64,000 bases of DNA from Cryobacterium arcticum (GTDB lineage Bacteria > Actinomycetota > Actinomycetes > Actinomycetales > Microbacteriaceae): NCBI RefSeq assembly GCF_001679725.1, contig NZ_CP016282.1, forward strand, positions 2,790,001-2,854,000. The letters are read 5' to 3'. Shown one piece after another: positions 1 through 8,183 of the stretch. The notes under the pieces were generated by a model, which ran no database searches, had not been told where the DNA came from, and worked only from the letters and a program-made list of their open reading frames with translations. Each line of letters begins with the position of its first letter. Positions within the stretch are counted from its first letter, which is position 1. The position numbers and the translations under genes were made by a program.

Positions 1-2
1 TG

Positions 3-197
3 CGCGACCCGTGCTCGATGATCGACAAGTTTCAGCAGGGCCTCAAGAAAACCCTGAAGACAACGGATGCGTCGGGCCGGATCCTGCGCAAGGCCGGCAT
101 CATGGGCATCGTCGTCGTGGACGGCACCGTGGCCCCTGGCGACGAGCTGCGGGTGGAACTACCCGCCGGCGAGCACGTACCCCTGGGCGTGGTCTAG
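3..197 (+). CDS. MOSC domain protein, C-terminal fragment
   Basis: The open frame entering from the left edge encodes the last 64 residues of a MOSC-domain protein. Visible signature: RDPCSMIDKFQQGL followed by a G(R)ILRKAGIMGIVV core and a PGDELRVELP end, which is the typical C-terminus of YiiM-like MOSC proteins. The family binds or transfers sulfur via a conserved cysteine (here in RDPC) and relates to molybdenum-cofactor sulfurases. The start lies outside the window, so partners cannot be judged. It converges with the DarT-like gene, whose stop is about 105 bases downstream. Confidence 0.8.
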   Translation, partial: RDPCSMIDKFQQGLKKTLKTTDASGRILRKAGIMGIVVVDGTVAPGDELRVELPAGEHVPLGVV

Positions 198-303
198 CCC
201 CGCAGGCGACTCACCCGGGTCTCGACGAGCTCGACCGACGCCAGGGGCCCAGCACCGGTGGTCGAGCCTGTCGGAACCCGGCGGGGCCGGTCGAGAATTC
301 GGC

Positions 304-1170
304 CTAGAGCTCTTCGGTGGGGTGGAACCACGGCGGGTAGACGGCGACCTTGGGCTTGTGGCTGGCCGCGGCGAGGATCGGCTTGACCGCATCCCGCACC
401 CGGTCGTTGGCAACGCCGATGAGGGTGATCAAACCGAAGGGAACCTCGCCGGGAACCAGCAGCTCGGCCTTGAGGATCGCGTCCGAGTCCAGGTCGGCGC
501 GCAGGGTGCGCAGCAGGCGGTCGGCGCTGTCGGCCGTGGCGCCGAAGCGGGTGCTCGCGAAGGCGGCATCGCCATCCGTCACCGCGAAGTGGGTGACCGT
601 GGGGTCGGCGGCCGTGGCGACCTGCTGGTCGAGCACCTTCTTGACCGTGGAGACCAGGATCACGAAGTCGAAGGCAGCGGCGTCGTGCGCGTCCTCGGAG
701 AGGCGGGGGTCGAGCGACTGGGCGCGGATGTTCTCCCAGACCAGGGCGTTGGGCGACAGGAAGAACGGAACGTGACCGGCGACGGCAGGGCTGTCGGGTC
801 CGGCAACGAGGGCCTCGCGGCGGGCCTGGCGGTTCTCGGGCGACGAGATGTCGACAACCGGACGCTCTTCCCAGGCCTCACTGTTGTCGGCCAGCAGCCG
901 GCCGGTGGCGAGGATGCCGGGCAGGTTACGGATGTGGGTGAGGTGGTAGATGCGCTGTTCGCCGACGTTGTCGTCGTGGCGCTTGGTCTTGGCGGTGCCC
1001 GTCGTGATCGGTGCCACGACGGTCCGCAGTGCGGTGGGTGCCTCGGGCGTGCGGGCGCGGCTGGCGCGCGGGGCACGCACGGCGGGTACGGTCGATGCGA
1101 CGGGGGCGGCGGGTGGGAAACACAGGGCGCAGAGCTCCCCGTCCAGTCCGTGGATGCATTCCTCGTTCAC
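304..1170 (-). CDS. DarT-like (DUF4433) ADP-ribosyltransferase, orphan
   Basis: 288 aa from a GTG start preceded by GAGAGG. Residues 1-18 hold C5-H7-C14-C17, a likely zinc knuckle; residues 20-70 are a low-complexity Ala/Pro/Thr linker; the catalytic-like part starts at 73 with IYHLTHIRNLPGIL, contains VPFFLSPNALVWENI (134-148) and ends with ILKAELLVPGEVP (232-244), where E236 fits the DarT catalytic glutamate. DarT enzymes ADP-ribosylate thymidine in single-stranded DNA and are toxins paired with the macrodomain antitoxin DarG. No macrodomain gene is adjacent: neighbours are a MOSC gene and a ctaF gene. It may be a tamed or unpaired DarT, or an NAD-dependent enzyme with another target. Confidence 0.75.
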   Translation of the reverse strand: MNEECIHGLDGELCALCFPPAAPVASTVPAVRAPRASRARTPEAPTALRTVVAPITTGTAKTKRHDDNVGEQRIYHLTHIRNLPGILATGRLLADNSEAWEERPVVDISSPENRQARREALVAGPDSPAVAGHVPFFLSPNALVWENIRAQSLDPRLSEDAHDAAAFDFVILVSTVKKVLDQQVATAADPTVTHFAVTDGDAAFASTRFGATADSADRLLRTLRADLDSDAILKAELLVPGEVPFGLITLIGVANDRVRDAVKPILAAASHKPKVAVYPPWFHPTEEL

Positions 1171-1418
1171 AACTCAACCTCTCGTGTGCGCGGGCTCGCT
1201 GCGCGTCGGGTTCGACGGATGCGTGCCTACCTATCTAAGTTACGGTCATTTGCGGCCCACCGGTGACCGAACCGAGACTATCCGGGGGCCAACAGGTGAC
1301 AATCCGGACCCAATCGGGCATCTCGGTGTAGTTTGCCTGCAGACGGCGACGGGAACGCCTCCCGCTGCGAGCCGCTCGACCGGCCGCCGTGCGCGCCGCC
1401 GGAAGGGAGTTCACTCTC

Positions 1419-1874
1419 ATGCGAGCCAATATCAGGCTGTTCTGGGTGCTCGCGGGTTTCTTCCTGGTCGCTGACATCGCCTATACGGTGTGGAACCTCA
1501 TCGTCAACGCTCAGAAGCTCGCCGCGAACACCATCGCCCCGCCCGGCGCTCCGGTGGAGTGGGTGGGCACCGTCGTGCTCGGACTCACCTGCGTGCTGGC
1601 CGCCTTCATCGCCTTCTACCTCGGCCGGGTGCACAAGGCCCAGGGCGGGGAGCTGCCGCAGGACATCGCGACGGCGAACATCGACGATGACGACCCCGAG
1701 CTCGGGTTCTTCAGCCCGTTCAGCTGGTGGCCGATCATCCTGGCCGCCTCCATCGCCACGGTTTTCCTCGGGCTCGCCGTGGGCTTCTGGCTCTGCTTCA
1801 TCGGCGCGGGCGTCGCCGTTATCGCGCTCGTCGGTTGGACCTACGAGTACTACCGGGGGCTATTCGGTCGCTGA
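1419..1874 (+). CDS. ctaF: Cytochrome c oxidase subunit 4 (CtaF-like)
   Basis: 151 aa membrane protein with four hydrophobic segments: residues about 5-25, 45-68, 102-122 and 125-145. The sequence MRANIRLFWVLAGFF at the N-terminus and a late WWPIILAASIATVFLGLAVGFWLCFIG stretch resemble actinobacterial aa3-oxidase subunit IV. The ATG at 1419 was chosen over one 30 bases upstream because GGAAGGGAG sits 9 bases before it. CtaF normally follows ctaD and precedes qcrCAB; here it stands alone between a DarT-like gene and a convergent cupin gene, so it may be a second copy. Family assignment is by overall pattern and is less certain than for motif-bearing enzymes. Confidence 0.65.
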   Translation: MRANIRLFWVLAGFFLVADIAYTVWNLIVNAQKLAANTIAPPGAPVEWVGTVVLGLTCVLAAFIAFYLGRVHKAQGGELPQDIATANIDDDDPELGFFSPFSWWPIILAASIATVFLGLAVGFWLCFIGAGVAVIALVGWTYEYYRGLFGR

Positions 1875-1895
1875 CCCGGACGGTATCCCTGGCAC

Positions 1896-2399
1896 TCACT
1901 CCATGGAGAAGTCGGCGAAGTCGAAGCCGGGAGACACGACGCAGCTCACCAGGGCGTCGTCATCGCTCGGCACTGTGCGCTGCCAGACGTTCTCGGGGAT
2001 GATCACCTGGCTGCGTTCGCCACGCAGCAATCGGCCGCCCAGAATGGCGGTCTCCTCGGTTTCCGGCTCGTCGCCGTCGCCGCCCAGCTCCAGTTCCACG
2101 GTGCCCTGGCCGTTCCAGATCCAGATCTCGCTGGAGGCGACCCGGTGCCATGCGGAGAACTCCCCCGCCGGCAACAGGAAGTGGATGAGCGTGGCCGCCG
2201 GGCGAGTGCGCTCGGAGCCGTCGGCATCCGTGAGCGTCACCGAAACAGGTGACGTCCAGGTGCGCCGGTACCAGCCGCCCTCGGGATGCGGCTCGAGGCC
2301 GAGCTCCACGGCGAGCGCCGGGCGCACCAGCCGTTCGATGAACTCGCCGGAGGCCGTGCGGCGGGTGGCGAGGCGGCTGTCCGCTGGGTTCGTTGTCAT
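1896..2399 (-). CDS. Cupin-superfamily protein (DUF985)
   Basis: 167 aa. The order LGLEPHPEGGWYRRTW (about 36-51), LIHFLLPAGEFSAWHRVASSEIWIWNGQGTVEL and VIIPENVWQRTVP is the DUF985 pattern: a small single-domain cupin with metal-ligand candidates H, E and H in the second block. Members are linked to sugar or isomerase-like chemistry but no single reaction is established. The ATG at 2399 is preceded by GGAGAA at good spacing, whereas an upstream in-frame codon has none. Convergent with ctaF (21 bases between stops); its promoter region is shared with the divergent riboswitch transcript. Confidence 0.8.
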   Translation of the reverse strand: MTTNPADSRLATRRTASGEFIERLVRPALAVELGLEPHPEGGWYRRTWTSPVSVTLTDADGSERTRPAATLIHFLLPAGEFSAWHRVASSEIWIWNGQGTVELELGGDGDEPETEETAILGGRLLRGERSQVIIPENVWQRTVPSDDDALVSCVVSPGFDFADFSME

Positions 2400-2602
2400 C
2401 GAGTTTCTCCCGAAGTAGTGGCGGCGGAGAACGTGGCGTCTCACAGACAATCTCCCTGTCTAGCAGCAGTATCGCAGACAAGAAAGTCCCGAAGTGGGGG
2501 TACGGAACTGCTAACGCGGTCAATCGAATGCTGATTAGCTCTCAATGAGGCAATGATTCACCCACGCAGCGCATCTCGCCGCGTCCGCACTCGCGGAACA
2601 CC

Positions 2603-2680
2603 TCACCCGATAAAGGCAAACCCGGTGCAAGTCGGGGACGCAAAGCCACGGGGCCCTCCAGGGTCAGCCGGGTTACCGAA
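2603..2680 (+). promoter_or_regulatory. Class I cyclic-di-GMP riboswitch (GEMM)
   Basis: The conserved GEMM-I pieces appear in order: AAAGGCAAACC-type strand, a hairpin closed by a GCAA (GNRA) tetraloop at 2627-2630 with arms 2621-2626 and 2631-2636, the receptor GGACGCAAAGCC (2636-2647), a second short stem (2652-2656 with 2661-2665), and the 3' GGGTTACCG end. The outer helix pairs ACCCG (2605-2609) with CGGGT (2669-2673). The aptamer ends about 16 bases before the ATG at 2696, and the Shine-Dalgarno-like GAGAG (2682-2686) lies immediately after it. No terminator is visible between them, so control of translation is likely; ON versus OFF cannot be read from sequence. Confidence 0.93.
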
Positions 2681-2695
2681 CGAGAGACAACCATC

Positions 2696-3235
2696 ATGCG
2701 CAACATCACCCGTGCTTCCATCGCGCTCATCGGCGCCGTAGCACTCACCGGAGCCACCGCGCTCTCCGCGTCCGCCGAGCCCATCAGCGACGGTGGCGCT
2801 CCTGTCACCGTCGCAGTCGATGGCGGTGAACTCGTACTCGGTGCGCCCAGCGCCTTGGCCCTGACGGCTGCAGCACCCAACGCACCCGCGACCGGAATCC
2901 TCGGCAGCATGACCGTCACGGACACCACTGCAAGCACCATCGACTGGACCGTCCAGGTGACAGTGAGCAACTTCGTGTCAACCGTCAATGCGACCGTTGT
3001 CGACACCATTCCTGCAGCAGCGTTCACGTACTCACCGAACGTTGCGACCACCACCGGGGTGGCGACTGTCGTCGCGGGCGCCGACTCCACAGGAGGCGTC
3101 CTCTCGACCGCTCAGTCCGCCACAGCCGTTCACGGTAACAACACCGCCAGCTGGACAGCGGATGTCACCCTGGACATCCCGTCCGACGCACTCGCTGGCG
3201 ACTACACGGGAACAGTGACTCACTCGCTCCTCTAA
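2696..3235 (+). CDS. Secreted WxL-like surface protein
   Basis: 179 aa. A signal peptide covers about residues 1-27 (RNITR, hydrophobic core, ASA-E cleavage). The remainder is a beta-rich domain with IDWTVQVTVSNF in the middle and a C-terminal SWTADVTLDIPSDALAGDYTGTVTHSLL-type end (split by me; the tail is the WxL hallmark of a Trp motif, PSDALAGDYTG and TVTHSLL). WxL domains of Gram-positives bind peptidoglycan non-covalently and occur with DUF916 partner proteins, as here. No LPXTG or membrane anchor. The gene lies directly under the c-di-GMP riboswitch, so its output should follow c-di-GMP. Role inferred: matrix, adhesion or cell-surface component. Confidence 0.8.
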   Translation: MRNITRASIALIGAVALTGATALSASAEPISDGGAPVTVAVDGGELVLGAPSALALTAAAPNAPATGILGSMTVTDTTASTIDWTVQVTVSNFVSTVNATVVDTIPAAAFTYSPNVATTTGVATVVAGADSTGGVLSTAQSATAVHGNNTASWTADVTLDIPSDALAGDYTGTVTHSLL

Positions 3236-3244
3236 GCCAATTGC

Positions 3245-3276
3245 GCGAAGGGGAGGCGTGATTGCCGCCCCTTCGC
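3245..3276 (+). terminator. Intercistronic hairpin / attenuator
   Basis: Arms GCGAAGGGG (3245-3253) and CCCCTTCGC (3268-3276) pair perfectly, followed after one A-G mismatch by GGC/GCC (3255-3257 with 3264-3266) around a 6-base loop. No T-tract follows. It sits just after the WxL-like stop codon and before the DUF916-like gene, so it may partially terminate or protect the upstream mRNA and set a higher yield for the first gene. Confidence 0.6.
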
Positions 3277-3337
3277 CGCATCATGGGTGCCGCTTCCGGC
3301 ATCGTCAGCGTTGTCTACTGAAAGTAGCCCGGAAACT

Positions 3338-4372
3338 GTGCGACCTATACTGCTATCACTTTCGATCGCACTCATCCTCCCTTTCCTTACGACACCTTCC
3401 AGCAGCGCGCTTGCGCAGGAAGCGTCGTCGGCAGAATCTGGTGGTATCGGGATCCGGTTGATCGACGTCCCTGCGGCTGCTCAAAGCAACCCCCGCGCAA
3501 TCCGATACATCGTCGATAGTCTGCCGCCCGGCACCGTCATCGAGCGTCGCGTCGAAATCCTCAACCAGTATTCATCAACGCAGAGCGTCACTGTCTACGC
3601 CGGCTCCGCACGGATCGTCTCTGGTTCGTTCATCGGCGATGACGGGGCCGCACAGAATGAACTGACAAGTTGGACCTCGGTCAGTGCCCCGGAGTTTGAA
3701 TTGGGAGCCGGGAAGTCAACTGAAGTGACGGTAACCGTCACGGTGCCCGAAGATGCGGTGGAGGGCGAGCAATATGCGGCGATCTGGGCCCAAGTCACAG
3801 CGCCCGCGGAGGAAGGCGCCACCGTTACGAATGCCAGCCGCGTCGGCGTGCGCATGTACGTGGCGGTCGGACCCGGCAACGGAGCTGCCGCCGACTTCAG
3901 CATCGGCGAGGTCAAGGCCGGCCGAACAGAAGCAGGCGTGCCGCAGGTCACCGCACAGGTCACAAACACTGGCGGCCGAGCGGTGGACGTGAATGGTTCC
4001 CTCCAACTGTCCGAAGGCCCGAGCGCTCTCTCTGCCGGACCCTTCGCGACCGAGAAAGCACTGACTCTGGCGCCGGGCGAGGACGGCACGGTTGTCGTCG
4101 CGTTGGGGAGCGATCTGCCGGATGGTCCGTGGCGGGCGACGCTCACCCTTACCAGCGGGCTAGTCACTCACGAGGCGACCGCCGACGTGACATTCCCCGA
4201 GGCCGGCGAATCTGTCGCAGTCGACACTGACACCGGGGTCGGAGCGTGGCCATTCCTCGTGGGAGCCGCCGCCCTCGCCCTGATGATCGCGCTGGGCGCA
4301 ACTTTCTGGATTCGCAGACGACGTACCCGTCGATCCGCGGACGTCCCCACGCCCGCCCAGACCCAGCCTTAG
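3338..4372 (+). CDS. DUF916-like WxL-partner membrane protein
   Basis: 344 aa from GTG 3338; a second in-frame GTG at 3287 would add 17 polar residues before the hydrophobic segment, so 3338 gives the cleaner signal peptide (VRPILLSLSIALILPFL, then ALAQ cleavage). Two immunoglobulin-like beta domains follow: one with PGTVIERRVEILNQYSS and VPEDAVEGEQYAAIWAQV (typical DUF916 phrases), one ending near residue 290. A single transmembrane helix (about 304-324) and an arginine-rich cytoplasmic tail (IRRRRTRR) anchor it. DUF916 proteins display WxL proteins at the wall; the neighbouring WxL-like gene supports this. Start is uncertain. Confidence 0.75.
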   Translation: MRPILLSLSIALILPFLTTPSSSALAQEASSAESGGIGIRLIDVPAAAQSNPRAIRYIVDSLPPGTVIERRVEILNQYSSTQSVTVYAGSARIVSGSFIGDDGAAQNELTSWTSVSAPEFELGAGKSTEVTVTVTVPEDAVEGEQYAAIWAQVTAPAEEGATVTNASRVGVRMYVAVGPGNGAAADFSIGEVKAGRTEAGVPQVTAQVTNTGGRAVDVNGSLQLSEGPSALSAGPFATEKALTLAPGEDGTVVVALGSDLPDGPWRATLTLTSGLVTHEATADVTFPEAGESVAVDTDTGVGAWPFLVGAAALALMIALGATFWIRRRRTRRSADVPTPAQTQP

Positions 4373-4399
4373 TTCGAGCCACGTCCGACGAAGGAACCC

Positions 4400-5998
4400 A
4401 TGATCGCCTCTGAACGAGTCGCTGCCACCCTGCACTTCACCGCCCGCGCGGGAACGGCCACTGTGCTGCTCCCCCGCAACCGCAACGGGCAGCTTCCCGT
4501 CGTTCTCGTCGATCCCGTCGACGAGCAGGGTGCCGTCGCCCACGGACTGTGGCTCAGCCACGACATCGCCGGCAGCGACTACCACTGGACCGAGCCCGTC
4601 CGGTCCACCACCCGATACGATTCCGGCGACTCCCCCACTGCCTGGCCGGCCGGACCGCACAGCATCACGACATCAGCCACGGCCAGGGAGCTCTCGAGCC
4701 CGGACTCCGCCGACCTCACCGATTCGCTCACCGGCCTGCCCGGGCGCATCCAGCTCATGGAGCGCATGAAGCGCTGTCGATCCGACGGCAACCGCACGCC
4801 CAGCGCCGTCTTGCTCGTCGTGAATCTCGACCGGTTCAGCATGGTCAACGACGGACTCGGCCATGACGCCGGGGACGCCGTTCTCGTCTACGCCGCACAG
4901 CGGATCGTCGGGGCCACGCGGGCCGGTGACACTGTTGCCCGGCTCGGTGCCGACGAGTTCCTCGTGCTCTGTGAAGGAGCCGACGCCCAGCGCGGACGCA
5001 CCATTGCGAAGCGAATTGTGACCGCACTGCAGGAACCGGTGAGCCTGGGCGGCTATGAGCTGCGCATCACGGCATCGGTGGGAATCGCCAACGTCACCGC
5101 GGAGACCAATCCGACCGACGCCCTCCGCGAGGCCGGGGCAGCCATGCAACGCGCAAAGGTCAAGGGCCGTAACCGAACGGCACAGTTCGAGGAAGGACGC
5201 AGCGCTCAGGCACTGCGGTGGCTCGATCTGCAGCAGGCGCTGGCCCTCGCTCTTCAGCGTGACGAATTCGTTCTGCACTACCAGCCCATCACCACCATCA
5301 CCGGTGGGATCGCCGCGGGCGTCGAGGCTCTGGTCAGGTGGAACCGCCCCGGCCACGGGCTGATTCCGCCGGACGAGTTCATTTCGGTCGCCGAGAGCAG
5401 CGGACTCATCGAGCCTCTGGGAGCCTGGGTACTCGGAGAAGCTCTCCGCCAGCTCAGCGCCTGGAAGCTCACCGACCGGGTACCGCCGGGCTTCTACGTC
5501 TCCGTCAACCTCTCCCCCGTGCAACTGATGGACCGAAGCTTGGTCAGCAACATCACCCGTACCATCGCGGACCACGGTCTGGTCGGCGCGGAGCTGACGC
5601 TGGAGATGACCGAGACCGCGCTCATCGACGACGAAGAGATCATGCTGGCGACAGTCGACGCTCTCGCATCCGCCGGCATCTCGCTCTCCATCGACGACTT
5701 CGGCACGGGATATTCGTCGCTCGCCCGGCTCCGTCACCTGCCCGCCAAGCAGCTGAAGGTCGACCGCTCCTTCGTCGCCGGCATGACAACCGACAGCAGG
5801 GATGCCGCCCTGGTCGCGGCCGTCATCGGACTCGCCCACGAGTTCGGCATGACCTGCGTGGCCGAGGGCGTCGAGACTGCGGAACAGCTGGATGAGCTCA
5901 CGCGGCTCGGCTGCGACTACGCCCAGGGATACCTGCTCGGGCGTCCGATGAAGTCGGCCGACCTTGAAAAGGTCTGGGATCAGGCCGTGGCCGTCTAG
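4400..5998 (+). CDS. GGDEF-EAL c-di-GMP turnover protein
   Basis: 532 aa, cytoplasmic. Residues 1-100 are a poorly conserved N-terminal region. The GGDEF domain (about 105-265) has motif G183-A-D-E-F instead of GGDEF but keeps an RxxD inhibitory site at 174-177. The EAL domain (about 275-528) is complete: E309-A-L, N370, E402/E405, D432-D433-F-G-T-G-Y, K453, E489 and Q509. Phosphodiesterase activity is therefore likely; cyclase activity is doubtful. RBS GAAGGAA precedes the ATG, 27 bases after the DUF916-like stop, so it is probably in the same transcript as the riboswitch-controlled surface proteins and could close a feedback loop on c-di-GMP. Confidence 0.9.
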   Translation: MIASERVAATLHFTARAGTATVLLPRNRNGQLPVVLVDPVDEQGAVAHGLWLSHDIAGSDYHWTEPVRSTTRYDSGDSPTAWPAGPHSITTSATARELSSPDSADLTDSLTGLPGRIQLMERMKRCRSDGNRTPSAVLLVVNLDRFSMVNDGLGHDAGDAVLVYAAQRIVGATRAGDTVARLGADEFLVLCEGADAQRGRTIAKRIVTALQEPVSLGGYELRITASVGIANVTAETNPTDALREAGAAMQRAKVKGRNRTAQFEEGRSAQALRWLDLQQALALALQRDEFVLHYQPITTITGGIAAGVEALVRWNRPGHGLIPPDEFISVAESSGLIEPLGAWVLGEALRQLSAWKLTDRVPPGFYVSVNLSPVQLMDRSLVSNITRTIADHGLVGAELTLEMTETALIDDEEIMLATVDALASAGISLSIDDFGTGYSSLARLRHLPAKQLKVDRSFVAGMTTDSRDAALVAAVIGLAHEFGMTCVAEGVETAEQLDELTRLGCDYAQGYLLGRPMKSADLEKVWDQAVAV

Positions 5999-6022
5999 GA
6001 CGAACACCCGGCGGAGGCCCGC

Positions 6023-6709
6023 CTAGGACAGCGCCTGTCGCAACCCCTCGCCCAGTCCGGCGAGCACCAGGAAGATACCGAGCACCAGCACCGTCAACAC
6101 CGTGATCAGCGGCATGTTGCGCACCAGCCACTCCCGCAGCCGCACCAGCCGCCCGCGCACCGCGGCGCCGCCGAACGCATAGGCGAGCACGGGCCCGAGC
6201 ATCGTGATGGACGCCAACGCGGTGAACACTCCCACCGAGACCAGGATCCCGGTGGGATCGGTGTGCGCCCCCAGGATCACCACACCGGCCGCCGCCGCCA
6301 TCACCAGGTTCTTCGGGCGGAACGCCGCGTAGCCCACCCCGATCAGGGTGGCCCGGGCCGGGGTCAGCCGGTCGAGCGCCATCAGCCAGCGCGGCAGCGG
6401 CACCTCCGCGCCGCGCTCGGGCCGGTCGTGCCACTGCACGATGCCCAGCACGATCAGGGCGACACCGAGCAACAGCGGCACCACCACCTGCAGCAAGCGG
6501 GTGCCGGCCGACCTGTCGTGGGGCAGCAGCGACGACAGCAGGGCCAGCAGGGTGGCCGAGAAGAGCACCCCGAGGAACCAGCCGATGCTGAACCCGGCCG
6601 CGGCCTTGAACCCGTCGGGCGCAAGCAGCATCAGCAGCAGACCCGCCAACGGCAGCGGGCTGAGCGCGATCGTGAGCGCCAGCGGCAGGAGCTGCCCCCA
6701 CTCGGTCAT
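6023..6709 (-). CDS. GAP family (Sap/LysE-like) membrane protein
   Basis: 228 aa integral membrane protein with about six hydrophobic segments. It begins MTEWGQLLPLALTIALSPLPLAGLLLML, and RPKNLVMAAAAGVVIL (about 131-146) is the second family mark. GAP/Sap proteins are related to the LysE exporter superfamily; mycobacterial members move peptidoglycolipids. It follows the cardiolipin synthase gene on the same strand with a 19-base gap, so they are likely co-transcribed, which fits a lipid or envelope role. Substrate is unknown. Confidence 0.75.
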   Translation of the reverse strand: MTEWGQLLPLALTIALSPLPLAGLLLMLLAPDGFKAAAGFSIGWFLGVLFSATLLALLSSLLPHDRSAGTRLLQVVVPLLLGVALIVLGIVQWHDRPERGAEVPLPRWLMALDRLTPARATLIGVGYAAFRPKNLVMAAAAGVVILGAHTDPTGILVSVGVFTALASITMLGPVLAYAFGGAAVRGRLVRLREWLVRNMPLITVLTVLVLGIFLVLAGLGEGLRQALS

Positions 6710-6728
6710 GCGCGCTCCTCACCGGCCT

Positions 6729-8183
6729 CTACTGCAGGGACGAGGTCAGCCTGGCCAGGTTGTCGAACACCTTCGCACCCGTGGGCCGGTCGAGCCAGTC
6801 GGCCAGCTCGACCCGCCGGCTGTTGGACCGGTATTCGTCCTGCACCGCCCGCATCCGCTGCACGAATTCGGCGCCGTGCACGAGCACCGACACCTCCATG
6901 TTCAGGCTGAACGAGCGGATGTCCATATTGCTCGACCCGACCACCGACACGTCGTCGTCGATGGTGAAGTGTTTCGCGTGCAGCACGGTCGGCTCCCGGT
7001 AGAGGTAGATCGCCACGCCCGCGCGAAGCAGCTCCTCGTAGTACGAGCGCTGCGCGTGATACACCAGCGCCTGATCGCCGATGGCCGACGCGAACAGCTC
7101 CACCTGCACTCCACGGGACGCGGCCGTGACGATGGCGAGCATCGTGGATTCCTCGGGCACGAAGTAGGGGCTGGTGATGCTCACCCGCCGCTCGGCCTTG
7201 TGGATGAGCATGGCGTAGAGCTTGAGGTTGTTGTCGTTGTCGAAGCTCGGTCCGCTCGGCAGCACCTGGGCGTCGAGCAGGTCGGTGGCGGCCGGCAGCA
7301 CCACCGGGCTGGTGTCGATGGGCAGCATCTCGTCGGTCTCGCTGTACCAGTCGGCGAGGAAGACCGCGTTGAGTTCCCGCACCGCCGGCCCCTCCAGGCG
7401 CATCATAAGCTCGTGCCAGTGCAGCCCGCGCTTGAGGTTGCCGGGCTTGAGATAGGTGGAGTCGATCATGTTCTGGGAACCGGTGAACCCCACCCGCCCG
7501 TCGACGACGAGCAGCTTGCGGTGGTTGCGCATGTCGGGGCGGCGCCATTGGCCGCGCCAGAATCGCAGCGGCAGCAGCGCCCGCCACTCCGCGCCCATCT
7601 CCGCGAAGGCGGCGATGGTCTCCTTGCGGCGCGGCAGCATCAGGCAGGCCAGGTAGTCGGAGAGCACGTGCACCGAGACGCCGCGCTGGATGGCCCGGGC
7701 CAGGGCGTCGAAGAACGGCTGGGTGACGGTGTCGAGTACCAGGATGTAGAACTGCACGTGCACGAACTCGGTCGCCTCATCGACGGCCGCCACCATGCTG
7801 GCGATCGACCCCTCGTAGTCGGGCAGCAACTCGATGCGGTTGCCGCCGACCATCGGCAGGGCGCCGAGGTTGCGGTTCAGCCGGGCCGCGGAGCCGAGCC
7901 ACTCCGGCCATTCGTCGCGGTGGCCGACCTGGTCGAGTCCGTCCGTGCGCGCCATGATCAACTCGTTCACCTCACGCTGCTTCTCCCGCCGGGAGCGCGG
8001 CAACCGGCCCACCCCGATCAGCAGGAAGACCAGAGCGCCCAGATACGGGATGAAGATGATCGCCAGCACCCAGGCGATGGCCGCGGAGGGCCGCCGGTTG
8101 GCGGAGAGATAGACCGTGGCGATGAACACGATCACGGCATGCAGCGCCACGAGAATCAGTGCTCCGGCCTCGACATCCACCAT
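6729..8183 (-). CDS. cls: Cardiolipin synthase (phospholipase D family)
   Basis: 484 aa. Two N-terminal transmembrane helices (about 5-26 and 35-58) are followed by two phospholipase D HKD motifs: H221-x-K223-x4-D228 in RNHRKLLVVDG and H402-x-K404-x4-D409 in LHAKHFTIDD. Length and layout match bacterial ClsA-type enzymes that condense two phosphatidylglycerols into cardiolipin plus glycerol at the membrane. Tail sequence WLDRPTGAKVFDNLARL is also typical. Likely in an operon with the GAP family gene. Confidence 0.9.
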   Translation of the reverse strand: MVDVEAGALILVALHAVIVFIATVYLSANRRPSAAIAWVLAIIFIPYLGALVFLLIGVGRLPRSRREKQREVNELIMARTDGLDQVGHRDEWPEWLGSAARLNRNLGALPMVGGNRIELLPDYEGSIASMVAAVDEATEFVHVQFYILVLDTVTQPFFDALARAIQRGVSVHVLSDYLACLMLPRRKETIAAFAEMGAEWRALLPLRFWRGQWRRPDMRNHRKLLVVDGRVGFTGSQNMIDSTYLKPGNLKRGLHWHELMMRLEGPAVRELNAVFLADWYSETDEMLPIDTSPVVLPAATDLLDAQVLPSGPSFDNDNNLKLYAMLIHKAERRVSITSPYFVPEESTMLAIVTAASRGVQVELFASAIGDQALVYHAQRSYYEELLRAGVAIYLYREPTVLHAKHFTIDDDVSVVGSSNMDIRSFSLNMEVSVLVHGAEFVQRMRAVQDEYRSNSRRVELADWLDRPTGAKVFDNLARLTSSLQ

